The translations under genes and the position numbers were made by a program. A stretch of 44,466 bases of DNA from Bacteroidota bacterium (GTDB lineage: Bacteria > Bacteroidota > Bacteroidia > Bacteroidales > CAIXZF01): the NCBI GenBank assembly GCA_026391855.1, contig JAPLDE010000021.1, positions 1-44,466 of the forward strand, written 5' to 3'. Below the pieces are notes generated by a model that was not told where the DNA came from, did no database searches, and saw only the letters and a list, made by a program, of their open reading frames with translations. Positions 24,431 through 33,634 of the stretch are shown in pieces; within the stretch, counting starts at the first letter, position 1; each line of letters opens with the position of its first letter.

Positions 24431-26716
24431 ATGAACAGATCTTTTACCTGGCTGATTTTCATTGTTTTACTTACATTCGGGGCATGTGGCCATAAAGAGA
24501 CGAAAATCACAATCCTCGCCCAACTTAAGGGGGGCAAAACTTTTGCCGTTCCAACGGGAACTGTCGCCGACCAGTTTGTACTGAAAAAGTTTCCGGATGC
24601 CGGCATTGAATATTACAACAGTGTGCTGGACTGTTCGATGGCCGTGATGGAAGGCAAAGCTGATGCTGCCGTGTATGACCAGCCTATTCTTAAGAACATA
24701 GCTGCAAAGAATGAAGGCTTGTATGTTTTGCCCGAACTGCTTTTCGATGACAATTACGGTTTTGCTGTGAGGCTGGAAGACAACGGGCTCAAGAAAAGTA
24801 TTGACGACGTTCTGACCGGTTTAAAGGCTGACGGTACTTACGACCAGATGATGGGACGATGGTTCCCCGAAAAAGGAAATCCGGCAGCAATGCCCGCCGT
24901 CGCCCTCACAGGTGAAAATGGTGTTCTCCGGTTCGGAACTGCAGCTATTACAGAGCCGATGTCATTTTTCGACAGCAATAAAAAGATTGTCGGGTTCGAT
25001 ATCGAATTTGCCACTTATGTAGCCAGGAAACTGGGTAAACAGCTTGAAATAGTGGATATGGAGTTTGGCGCCATGCTTCCGGCCCTGATCGCAGGAAAAG
25101 TGGATATGATAGGAGCAGGACTCTCCATCACCGAAGAACGGGCAAAGAAGGTCCTGTTTTCGCAGCCCTATTACAAGAGCGGCATTGCAGCGGTGGTAAT
25201 GGCCGGCAAGATCATCAGCCAACCCGGGACAGGTATGAAATTAAAGGGAATAAACGATATCAGGGACAAGCGTATCGGTGTCCTGCTGGGTAGCATCCAC
25301 GACTCCTATGCCACCAAGAATTACCCAAAGGCTACGATACTTCAGTATCAGAATTTCTCTGATTTGCTATTTGCGCTTAATTCAGATAAGGTTGACGTGG
25401 CTTTTTCTGATCATGTAGCCCTGCCGGATGTTCTTAGCAAAAACCCTGAACTGGGGATTCTTGCACCTAATGTGTTCACTGTTCCTATCGCAGCCGGTTT
25501 TAACAGCGATAATGATGCACTGCGTGAACAATTTAACCTGTTTCTGAAGGAGATACATGGCAACGGGATTTACAATGATATGGTCAGCCGGTGGATTGAC
25601 AAAGGTCTCACCAGTATGCCTGATATAAAAAGCAGTGGTACTAATGGTGTGCTTAGGGTTGGTGTGGCAGGCGATCTTGGATTACCTTTTTCCATCATAC
25701 AGAATGGTAAGCTGGCCGGGTTTGACATTGAGTTGTCAACCCGGTTTGCCGCCAAATTAGGCAAGACCTTTGAGCCGGCCGACATGCCTTTTGGTAGCCT
25801 TATTGCCTCCATTTCTACCAATAAAATAGACATTATCACCAGTTCCATGATGATCACTGAAGAGAGGGAAAAGCAAATTGACTTTTCAGATCCTTATTAC
25901 ACTTCCGGAGTGTCGGTGATTGCAAAAAGGCAGTATATCGTGAAGCAGGACACCACCGGAACAGGAGGTCAGGTTACACAGGCAGACAATCAGGCCGGGA
26001 AACGAAGCTTTTTGGGGAAGGTCTCCAACAGTTTTTACAACAACATCGTATATGAAAAAAGGTACCTGCTTATCCTGAACGGACTCAGGGTCACCTTGCT
26101 GATCTCTATAATATCGACCCTGTTCGGGACACTTATCGGTGCCCTTGTATGTATGATGCGGATGTCGAAGAGACGATGGCTGGCGAATATTGCAAGGGTC
26201 TATATTTCGGTTATCAGGGGAATTCCAGTGCTTGTTTTGCTGATGATCGTCTATTATGTCGTGTTTTCTTCTGTGAATATCAATCCGGTTATTGTGTCGG
26301 TGATCGCATTCGGACTAAATTTCGGTGCATACGTTTCCGAGATTTTCCGCTCTTCTATCAGAAATATCGACAATGGTCAGCGGGAATCGGCCATAGCCGT
26401 GGGGTTTAGCAGTTTCCAGTCATTCAGGTATATCATCCTTCCGCAGGCTCTGCGTCCGATCCTGCCCGTTTACAAGGGTGAATTCATCTCTCTTATAAAA
26501 ATGACTTCCGTTGTAGGATATATTGCCGTCCAGGACCTTACTAAAGCCAGCGACATCATCCGCAGCCGGACCTTCGACGCATTTTTTCCGCTCATCATGG
26601 TAGCAGTGCTTTATTTCGTGATCGCCTGGTTGCTGACACTGGCGCTTGATTACCTTGAGATATCAGCAGATCCTAAACAGAAACGTAACAAATCGACAAA
26701 GGAGGCCGCCTTATGA
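24431..26716 (+). CDS. Polar amino-acid ABC transporter: lipoprotein solute-binding domains fused to permease
   Basis: This 761-aa protein joins binding and permease functions. A lipobox-like end (TFGAC, Cys19) follows a hydrophobic signal. Residues about 27-150 resemble only the second lobe of an SBP_bac_3 domain (from LKGGKTFAVPTGTVADQ to the closing TYDQMMGRWF helix). Residues about 163-393 are a complete SBP_bac_3 domain. Residues about 404-500 resemble only a first lobe (GVLRVGVAGDLGLPFS to DFSDPYYTSG). After a polar linker, 545-745 form the permease, with an EAA-type loop (GQRESAIAVGFSSFQSFRYI). The substrate is probably a polar amino acid. The next gene, the ATPase, overlaps by 4 bp. 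Similar binding-protein/permease fusions occur in Firmicutes GlnP-type proteins; the half-domain layout is unusual. Confidence 0.88.
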   Translation: MNRSFTWLIFIVLLTFGACGHKETKITILAQLKGGKTFAVPTGTVADQFVLKKFPDAGIEYYNSVLDCSMAVMEGKADAAVYDQPILKNIAAKNEGLYVLPELLFDDNYGFAVRLEDNGLKKSIDDVLTGLKADGTYDQMMGRWFPEKGNPAAMPAVALTGENGVLRFGTAAITEPMSFFDSNKKIVGFDIEFATYVARKLGKQLEIVDMEFGAMLPALIAGKVDMIGAGLSITEERAKKVLFSQPYYKSGIAAVVMAGKIISQPGTGMKLKGINDIRDKRIGVLLGSIHDSYATKNYPKATILQYQNFSDLLFALNSDKVDVAFSDHVALPDVLSKNPELGILAPNVFTVPIAAGFNSDNDALREQFNLFLKEIHGNGIYNDMVSRWIDKGLTSMPDIKSSGTNGVLRVGVAGDLGLPFSIIQNGKLAGFDIELSTRFAAKLGKTFEPADMPFGSLIASISTNKIDIITSSMMITEEREKQIDFSDPYYTSGVSVIAKRQYIVKQDTTGTGGQVTQADNQAGKRSFLGKVSNSFYNNIVYEKRYLLILNGLRVTLLISIISTLFGTLIGALVCMMRMSKRRWLANIARVYISVIRGIPVLVLLMIVYYVVFSSVNINPVIVSVIAFGLNFGAYVSEIFRSSIRNIDNGQRESAIAVGFSSFQSFRYIILPQALRPILPVYKGEFISLIKMTSVVGYIAVQDLTKASDIIRSRTFDAFFPLIMVAVLYFVIAWLLTLALDYLEISADPKQKRNKSTKEAAL

Positions 26717-27795
26717 TCAGTGTACAGCATCTTTCGAAACAATTTGGCAGGCTGGAAGTATTAAAAGATATCAATACTGAGATCCGCAAAGGAGAGGTCA
26801 TTGCGGTGATCGGACCTTCCGGTTCCGGGAAAAGCACTTTCCTTCGCTGTCTTAACCTCCTGGAGACGCCGTCAGCAGGCAGCATCCTGATCGACGGAAT
26901 CCCATTGCTTGACCGTAATACTAACGTACCTAAATTACGACAGCGCATGGGTATGGTTTTCCAATCGTTCAATCTCTGGTCGCACCTGTCGGTTCTCGAC
27001 AACCTGACGCTCGGGCCGGTGAAACTGCTTGGAAAAAGCCGACAGGAAGCCGAGAAAAAGGCTATCGAATTACTCAGGCTGGTGGGGCTGGCAGAGAAAG
27101 TTCACAGTTTCCCCGATGAGTTGTCGGGCGGGCAGAAACAACGGGTTGCCATAGCGCGTTGCCTGTCGATGGAACCCGAGATCCTTCTGTTTGATGAACC
27201 GACTTCAGCCCTTGATCCTACGATGGTGAGCGAGGTGCTGGCTGTGATCCGCCGTTTGTCAAGGGAAGGGATGACCATGGTCATTGTAACCCATGAGATG
27301 GAGTTTGCAAGGAATACTGCAAGCCGGGTCTTCTTCATGGAGGAAGGAATGATCTACGAGGAGGGAAGCCCGGAACAGCTTTTTGACAATCCGGCCAGGG
27401 AGAAAACCAGGGCTTTTATCAACCGGATCCGGAGCATACGCTTTCACCTGACCAGCAATGACTACGATCTATACGCCATGCAAGGCGAGATGGAGACTTT
27501 TTGCGAGAAACACATGCTGGGCAGGAAGGTGAGCAACTATGTGCAAGCGGTTGCCGAAGAGGTTCTCGGGTTGATACCCGAAATCTCCGGCCTTAACCTG
27601 AGTCTTTCCTATTCTGAAAAAGAAGGCGATGTCATCATACTATGTGAAAGTCCCGGTGAGCCCTTCAACCCGCTGGAGGAAGGTGTTCAGGCAGACGACA
27701 TCGGGATCAGGCTGATAAAAGGACGTTGCAAAAGCGTTGATTACCGGTACGAAGCCGGCAACAACATCTTGCTGCTTGATATACAGGGATCATGA
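26713..27795 (+). CDS. Amino-acid ABC transporter ATPase with RsbW/GHKL-like C-terminal domain
   Basis: Residues 1-240 of this 360-aa protein are a GlnQ-type ATPase: Walker A GPSGSGKST (34-42), Q-loop Gln84, signature LSGGQ (137-141), Walker B LLFDE (158-162) and switch His194. GlnQ-like ATPases normally stop here. The extra 115 residues resemble an anti-sigma-factor-type GHKL domain (HATPase_c_2): a helical start, AEEVLGLIPE in the N-box position, PGEPFNPL in the position of D-x-G-x-P-F, DDIGIRLIKG, and a GNNILLLDI final strand. The N-box Asn and the G1 Asp are both replaced, so ATP hydrolysis or kinase activity there is doubtful; a ligand- or nucleotide-sensing role is an inference. The ATG overlaps the permease stop by 4 bp. 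Confidence 0.85.
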   Translation: MISVQHLSKQFGRLEVLKDINTEIRKGEVIAVIGPSGSGKSTFLRCLNLLETPSAGSILIDGIPLLDRNTNVPKLRQRMGMVFQSFNLWSHLSVLDNLTLGPVKLLGKSRQEAEKKAIELLRLVGLAEKVHSFPDELSGGQKQRVAIARCLSMEPEILLFDEPTSALDPTMVSEVLAVIRRLSREGMTMVIVTHEMEFARNTASRVFFMEEGMIYEEGSPEQLFDNPAREKTRAFINRIRSIRFHLTSNDYDLYAMQGEMETFCEKHMLGRKVSNYVQAVAEEVLGLIPEISGLNLSLSYSEKEGDVIILCESPGEPFNPLEEGVQADDIGIRLIKGRCKSVDYRYEAGNNILLLDIQGS

Positions 27796-27872
27796 GGGTT
27801 GATTAAAGGATTTTTTCAACATTCGTCAGCCACCTCTGTAAATAATTTTGATTTCAATGATCAAATGGAATA

Positions 27873-27918
27873 CCCATGAGGTTATTATCATCTCTGTTGG
27901 TGAGTGCAAACTCATGGG
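27873..27918. repeat. Perfect 8-bp inverted repeat between convergent genes
   Basis: CCCATGAG (27873-27880) and CTCATGGG (27911-27918) are exact inverted copies 30 bases apart, just before the end of the C25 protease gene. No T-run follows on either strand, so it is a stem-loop of uncertain role, possibly stopping convergent transcription. Confidence 0.45.
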
Positions 27919-27922
27919 AATT

Positions 27923-30900
27923 TCACTTTGTTTTAATCAGGACCTGATGTTGAACATCTTTTATGGATTCAAAACGGAGATGATATATTCCGTTCCGAAC
28001 CACGGTCCCATTGTTATCTGTCCCATCCCAGCTGAAATGATGCCATCCTTGAGGCAGATTTTGAGAAAGTAATTCACGGATAAGCCGACCAGTTTCATCG
28101 TAGACCGAAATCCTGACCATTGATTGTTCTTCAGTGAAGAACCTGATCTCAGTGTTCCCGGAAAATGGGTTTGGTGAGAAAAGAAGATCTGATGATGCAT
28201 TTGAAACCGTTAGCGGGGAATAATTGAGTTGTACTGAGTTTACCGGATTTCCATCGATATCGGCTATTTCACCGTCAATGATGGTCAACTGGAAAGGGGA
28301 GCTTTCGTTTGATCTGTTTCGGGTTTCTGCCATGAGATCGAGGAAAAGAACTGCCTCACCGGTCTGAAGTTCTTCAGGATGTAAGGTGAACCAGGAAATG
28401 CGCAAAACGTCCTGATATAAAGACCATACCAGGTTTTGATCATCTGAAGGAGCATATATGGAAAGTACTCTGGCCGGGAGTGAAGAAACATCGATAGTCA
28501 GGCTGACAGCGGCAGGACTGACTTGTGAAGTAACAGTCAGGGCAAGCCTCAGTTGCTGACCCGGCTGTACGTCAACAGGATTGCCGGGGGAAAGTTCAAC
28601 AGCGTTTTGTTGTTTACCTGGAGGGTTATAGGAACCATTAACGTCACCGTAACAAAGTCCTTTAAAATTGGCCGTCACCATTTCAAAGCCTGACATCGAT
28701 ACCTGGGGAATCTCAAAGGCCCAGTCACCGGCCGGAAAACTGTTGATCATCCCTACAGAACGTCGCTGGGAAGCCAGGGCATCAATGGAATTGACAACGC
28801 CGGATCCATCCACATCAGCAGCCTTTTTCCTGATCCCGGTCAGGGTTGAAAGTCCGACAAAATGCTTCATAATCAGCAGGGCGTCTGTTGCATTAACTCC
28901 TCCCCAGGGTTTTGATGACGATCCAAATAAGGAAAAACTGCCATCCTGAAGGGTTGTTATTTCATAAAAGCCGGACGAAAGGGTACTATCCTGCCCAATT
29001 ACAACACTGCCATTTTTCAATTTCACGCAAACCTGCGACAGGGGAGTCTGTGCTGTGTTGTCATATTTTACAATACCTGAAACAGTATTAGCCCCGACGG
29101 TAATATAGTCATTCAGTGTGAGCGTACTAGTCTGGTAACCATTGGTAACGGTCAATGTAACCGGAAAGAAACCCGGATTGGAATAAGTAACCACCGGGTT
29201 TTGAAGATTAGATGCTATGGGTGTTCCTCCCGGGAAGGACCACAACCATCCGATAGGAAAGCCGGTGGAAAAATCGGTAAAAGAAATGGGTTGTAATGGA
29301 GAAGTCATTGTAGTATCTGCCAGAAAACTACTTTCCAACAATTGGGGAAGTATCCCGAAGAATTCCAGGTATCTCCTCATCAGTTCATTCTGAGTCGAAG
29401 GAAATACTCCATCTGTGAGTCCACCAAATTCGAAAGAGGTGCCAATAGTTTTATACTGATTTGTTGAACAGAACACGGCAGCCCCATAGTCCGGTGACAG
29501 GTTCCTGAGAAACACGATGGCTACACTTGTATCAGCCGATTCCAAATGGTCCATATAGCTGTTTTCTCCTGAATAACCGATGGAAATACCTGCACCGGGA
29601 GTAGCGAACTGCCCTGTCAGAGTATTCATATCAGCGCTTCCGTCGGCCACACCGCTTATCATAAACAGGGAATGAAGGCTGGTTTGAGGATCATAGGCCC
29701 ATGTATCCGAACCTTCCATATAGAGGTTCCCGCCATTGTTAAGGTAAGTGACCAGAGGCGATGCTTCGGTAGCGGAAAGCACGTGATTGTTGGGGTAGAC
29801 GCCCAGGCAAATAAAGATGGAAGCGTATAAATTCAGATCAGAGGGCAGCGTTGTTTCCAGTTGACAGGAAATGCCGTTATTTTCGGCAGCCGACTGCATG
29901 GCTGGTGCAGAGTTGTTGTTACCATCCCAGTTGATGATGAGAACAGGGAACTGACCTATGATGGTACTCAAGGTTTCTTCAAGGCTGATCCCCATAGATG
30001 CAAGGAAATTTGCCTGAAGCTGGGCCAGATGGCCCAATTGAGTGGACGGATCGGCCGTTATTTCAAAGTCAAGGGTTCCTTCGGTCCCGGGAGGCAGGTC
30101 ACCTAAAAACTGATCATTTCCTGAAATAATCAGGTAAGTGTCCTGGCTGGACAAATTACCGGTAATATCAAAAGCTTCTGAATTGCCGGAGTTGTGGATA
30201 AGGAGTGTTATAACGGCTGTTTCACCGGGATCAAGTTTCCCGTTGTTATTGCCTGAAGGATCTGAAATAGAATAAGAAACAAAGGACAACACCGGGGCGT
30301 AGGCAATACAGGTGAAACTCCCCGGCCAGGTATTTGTTCCGTTAGTAGCAGTAAATGAGAAATGGATCACATGGTTGTTAGGAATATCGTTGGCCGTTGT
30401 AAAAGCGAAGGCATCTGTAACGCTTGTTGTTCCGTTCTGCGGAATTGTACCAAAGAAGGCAGTATTATCCGTAATGGTAATATATGGATCGGCCGTGGTA
30501 AGGCTTACCACAACGTTATTGGCGAGCTGTAACCCAACATTCTGAATGGTAAAGGAGAGAAGGATATTCTCCCCGTAATCAACCAGCCCGTTGTTATTTC
30601 CGGAAGCGTCATTTACAAATGACTGGTTATAAATTATGTATGGCCCGGAAGCAGGAATAACAGGAATATCTGCCAGATAGGGGATGTAATTATAAGCTGA
30701 AACGGTGAGATTCAGTGTATCGATGGCTGAAAGGGGGCCGGTAAATACAATAGTTGCCGATCCTCCGTTCACCAGGGCAGTTCCCAGGATTTGGCCATTC
30801 AGACATATACAGACTTTTGCTCCTTCCACATTGCAATTTACCAGGAACTGAGAACTTCCCATAAAAGCATTGGGGTTATGGGTTACCGTCATAGACAGGG

Positions 30901-32644
30901 GTGTTGTTGTTCTCACCATCAGGGACGGATCACCAAAACAGTTCCAGGTGTCAGTCATATCGTAGCCGTCCGTTCCATAAGTGTCATTCATCTTCATGCA
31001 TCCGTTCATTGAGATTCCGCCAAAGGTCCGTTTGATGTTACCCGGGTAGCTCTCTGTGAGGATGCTTACCATTTCATCCTGTCCTTCCATGGGTGGGTTC
31101 CAGCTTTGGTTGATGGTGGACATCAGGGTGGCCACAGCACCGGTAAGCTGATCGCCCTGTCTGGCTCTGAGCCAGGCTTCCGCAAAGCAGGTAGTTGCAG
31201 GAAAATTACCGTTTACACAGGCTACCGACCAGATTATGGGGAGCATCCCGTTATTGGTAAGTGTATTTACCTGGGTATTCGAAAATCCTGAAGTGCCCCA
31301 GGACACGTCGCTCCCGTGACCGCAATAAAGGATGATGCCGACTCCGCTGTTGATCTCATTGGAAACCATTGTAGTTGTTGGATTCCCGGCAGCATCCACC
31401 CCTCCCTGGCTGCCATCATAGAGTTCGGAACAACCGGAATATGAATAATTAAGCAGTTGTGACCTCAGGTTCCGGATATGCTGATAATCATATTCCGCAT
31501 CATCACCCGGCCCCTGATCTGAGGCAACCCCTATTCCTTTTTCCAGCCAGATTCCGTTTGATACCGGGTTCATTTCATAAAGAAGAACCTTTTCTACCTG
31601 AGTCTGAACGTGTAAGGCAGTCTCTGCCGAAAACCTGCCGACAAAGAGATCAGGGTAATGATCATTTCCGGCAACATATCCGTAGGTGTTATCAGAAGGA
31701 CCGGCCGCAGCCATAAAGGTTGGCACCTGGGCATTATCACCAACGAGCAGCAAGTAAGTTAACCCGTTCTCCTGGTAAAAATTCTGTACAAAAGTCTTGA
31801 TATTGGCTGCGGTACCCAAGGTTGCCACATCCACCACAGTCACCGGTATTCCAAGGCGGGTTTTCCAGTTTACAAAATCCTGAAGGTAGGGTATGAAAGA
31901 ACCATAACTGATGATAAGCATATTCCCCTCTTCCGACAGGGGAGTATAATCTGGTACTGCATAGTTCAGGAACTGGTTATTATAGATCTCGGAAAATTCA
32001 GTCTGACAAGCATGAACCGGCTTCTTCCGGAGTAGTGGATTTATTCCTTCTCCTTCTTTACTGAGAAGGGTTACATAGATTTTATAATAAACCCTCAACA
32101 CCCTGGTGACCGGGTTATACAGGAATGGATGAATGATCACCGTCTGGCCTCTGACATCCCTCAGGATAAAAGGTTCGCGGGTTTCACACAACTTTCCCGG
32201 GAACCATGCATTCTGATGATATGATCTGGCATAAGTATAAACCACATCATCAGGATCATTATCCCTGCTCAAATTGCCTTTCGAAGGGGCAATCAATATA
32301 TCATAAAAATCACGATATAATGCTGAATCTATTCTCAGATCGGTTAATCCCTGATCTGGAATACATAAAGAAAAAGTCACTTTAGGCAAATCAGGGTCAC
32401 CTTGTGACAGGAGGGGAGTGGTTCCGGCCAGGGTGACAGTGTAGGTTTTTTCTTTTCCGAGATTAACGGGATTGAGTAAAAAACCAGGTAATGAGATACT
32501 TACACTTGTGTGGCCCGGTGTTCCGGAAATTAATTTTACGGAAACCGGGGATGGAGTATCGGAGCCAACAGGAATCCATTTGCCTCCCTGTGAATAACTG
32601 AACCATCCGCAAAGGATTAACAACAACCATAATTTCTTAGTCAT
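27923..32644 (-). CDS. Gingipain-type C25 cysteine protease with PKD, dockerin-like, cohesin-like and T9SS modules
   Basis: This 1573-aa secreted protein has a signal peptide (to about residue 20), a C25-type propeptide (about 40-230) and a C25 catalytic domain. The likely dyad is His443 in YCGHGSD and Cys476 in SVACVNGN. CARDB/Ig-like repeats follow, each with an SGNNNG- or DYGEN-type start, then a PKD domain (about 1103-1180), a carboxypeptidase-regulatory-like stretch, a dockerin-like pair (GVNATDALLIMKHF and ADVDGSGVVNSIDAL, about 1245-1300), a cohesin-like beta domain (about 1350-1480) and a final FlgD-like T9SS sorting domain (SPNPFSGNTEIRF, then GIYHLRF). It should be an extracellular or cell-surface endopeptidase. 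It lacks the arginine or lysine specificity markers I could confirm, so specificity is open. Confidence 0.87.
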   Translation of the reverse strand: MTKKLWLLLILCGWFSYSQGGKWIPVGSDTPSPVSVKLISGTPGHTSVSISLPGFLLNPVNLGKEKTYTVTLAGTTPLLSQGDPDLPKVTFSLCIPDQGLTDLRIDSALYRDFYDILIAPSKGNLSRDNDPDDVVYTYARSYHQNAWFPGKLCETREPFILRDVRGQTVIIHPFLYNPVTRVLRVYYKIYVTLLSKEGEGINPLLRKKPVHACQTEFSEIYNNQFLNYAVPDYTPLSEEGNMLIISYGSFIPYLQDFVNWKTRLGIPVTVVDVATLGTAANIKTFVQNFYQENGLTYLLLVGDNAQVPTFMAAAGPSDNTYGYVAGNDHYPDLFVGRFSAETALHVQTQVEKVLLYEMNPVSNGIWLEKGIGVASDQGPGDDAEYDYQHIRNLRSQLLNYSYSGCSELYDGSQGGVDAAGNPTTTMVSNEINSGVGIILYCGHGSDVSWGTSGFSNTQVNTLTNNGMLPIIWSVACVNGNFPATTCFAEAWLRARQGDQLTGAVATLMSTINQSWNPPMEGQDEMVSILTESYPGNIKRTFGGISMNGCMKMNDTYGTDGYDMTDTWNCFGDPSLMVRTTTPLSMTVTHNPNAFMGSSQFLVNCNVEGAKVCICLNGQILGTALVNGGSATIVFTGPLSAIDTLNLTVSAYNYIPYLADIPVIPASGPYIIYNQSFVNDASGNNNGLVDYGENILLSFTIQNVGLQLANNVVVSLTTADPYITITDNTAFFGTIPQNGTTSVTDAFAFTTANDIPNNHVIHFSFTATNGTNTWPGSFTCIAYAPVLSFVSYSISDPSGNNNGKLDPGETAVITLLIHNSGNSEAFDITGNLSSQDTYLIISGNDQFLGDLPPGTEGTLDFEITADPSTQLGHLAQLQANFLASMGISLEETLSTIIGQFPVLIINWDGNNNSAPAMQSAAENNGISCQLETTLPSDLNLYASIFICLGVYPNNHVLSATEASPLVTYLNNGGNLYMEGSDTWAYDPQTSLHSLFMISGVADGSADMNTLTGQFATPGAGISIGYSGENSYMDHLESADTSVAIVFLRNLSPDYGAAVFCSTNQYKTIGTSFEFGGLTDGVFPSTQNELMRRYLEFFGILPQLLESSFLADTTMTSPLQPISFTDFSTGFPIGWLWSFPGGTPIASNLQNPVVTYSNPGFFPVTLTVTNGYQTSTLTLNDYITVGANTVSGIVKYDNTAQTPLSQVCVKLKNGSVVIGQDSTLSSGFYEITTLQDGSFSLFGSSSKPWGGVNATDALLIMKHFVGLSTLTGIRKKAADVDGSGVVNSIDALASQRRSVGMINSFPAGDWAFEIPQVSMSGFEMVTANFKGLCYGDVNGSYNPPGKQQNAVELSPGNPVDVQPGQQLRLALTVTSQVSPAAVSLTIDVSSLPARVLSIYAPSDDQNLVWSLYQDVLRISWFTLHPEELQTGEAVLFLDLMAETRNRSNESSPFQLTIIDGEIADIDGNPVNSVQLNYSPLTVSNASSDLLFSPNPFSGNTEIRFFTEEQSMVRISVYDETGRLIRELLSQNLPQGWHHFSWDGTDNNGTVVRNGIYHLRFESIKDVQHQVLIKTK

Positions 32645-32702
32645 TGGAAGTGGGTTTTTATCGTTGAATGAAATAGTACCGTCCGAAAGTTAGTGAAAAA
32701 TA

Positions 32703-33422
32703 TTATCGGAATTTAAGACTTTGTTTACGCCTGAGGTAAATCTCATTAAACCAATTATATATCTCATCAGTATCATAAAGGTTCCAGATGCCGTGATGGC
32801 GGTTTTCCAGGCGGGAATATCTAACATCACCGGAACACTGAAGGAGTCGTTTGACTAGCCTGTCGGTATGTTTTACCGAAACAAGCCCGTCATTTACGCC
32901 ATGAATGGCCCAAACGGGTATGTGCCTGATCTTGCAGATGTTGACCGAGTCTTTACAACTTCCGCATAAGGGAACGATGCCTTTGATACGTCCGGGAAAA
33001 TCCATGGCCACTTGCCAGGTTCCAAATCCACCCATACTGATCCCGGTAACAAAAATGCTGGCTGTGTCGATCCTGTATTTTGAATAAAGTTCAATATAGA
33101 GCGAGTCGAACCAGTTGTCGGTTATCCACAGTTTATTGGACGGGCATTGGGGACAAACGACGACGAAATCAAAATGCTTGCCTTCAGCGATCAGCTTCGG
33201 GGGGCCCCATTCCTTCAGCAATTCAAGGTTGTTACCCCGGTGAGAGCCTCCATGCAGGTATATCATCACCGGAAAGGTACTGTCAGAGTGACTTTTATAT
33301 GCATCAGGAAGATAAATTAGGTATTTGTAGCGTACTTTTGATTTTACCTTTACCTTTCCCTGTGCATAAAGCATTGAAATACACGACAATAATAAGATGC
33401 CCTCAATTATTTGTTTGATCAT
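32703..33422 (-). CDS. Exported alpha/beta hydrolase (PHB depolymerase/esterase-like)
   Basis: This 239-aa protein has a signal peptide (MIKQIIEGILLLSCISMLYA, then Q) and an esterase fold of the LpqC/feruloyl-esterase-like type. The oxyanion region is YLHGGSHRG (55-63), the nucleophile Ser129 lies in GISMGG, Asp178 lies in GVNDG and His209/His210 in NRHHG, completing a catalytic triad. It probably hydrolyses an ester or short peptide in the periplasm or outside the cell; the substrate is not evident. It lies 58 bases upstream of the C25 protease on the same strand and may be cotranscribed with it. Confidence 0.83.
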   Translation of the reverse strand: MIKQIIEGILLLSCISMLYAQGKVKVKSKVRYKYLIYLPDAYKSHSDSTFPVMIYLHGGSHRGNNLELLKEWGPPKLIAEGKHFDFVVVCPQCPSNKLWITDNWFDSLYIELYSKYRIDTASIFVTGISMGGFGTWQVAMDFPGRIKGIVPLCGSCKDSVNICKIRHIPVWAIHGVNDGLVSVKHTDRLVKRLLQCSGDVRYSRLENRHHGIWNLYDTDEIYNWFNEIYLRRKQSLKFR

Positions 33423-33472
33423 GTAACTCTCAGATGAATTGGATAATTCCTGATTGTGATTCGTTCATGCTC

Positions 33473-33480
33473 CAAAAATA
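33473..33480 (-). promoter_or_regulatory. Candidate -7 box for the esterase gene
   Basis: The minus-strand sequence TATTTTTG fits TAnnTTTG about 51 bases before the ATG at 33422. The -33 position is weak. Confidence 0.4.
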
Positions 33481-33558
33481 ACCTTCTTTCTCCGGATTCT
33501 GATTCCTGACAATAAATCTGAACATGTGTTAAGTCCATGTTAATTCACTTGACATAGG

Positions 33559-33575
33559 TGTAACGTAGTGTTACA
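33559..33575 (+). promoter_or_regulatory. Perfect inverted repeat TGTAAC-N5-GTTACA, candidate operator
   Basis: The 17-bp element TGTAACGTAGTGTTACA is directly followed by TTTG (33576-33579), a possible -33 box, with an AT-rich TAAATAAA about 18 bases further. The small exported protein starts at 33635. The half-sites resemble CRP/FNR-type TGTnA...TnACA sites but with one extra central base. No such regulator is encoded in the window. Confidence 0.5.
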
Positions 33576-33634
33576 TTTGCATAATCTATAATAAGTCTAA
33601 ATAAAAATAACATCATTCTTAAAACAAATAAGTC

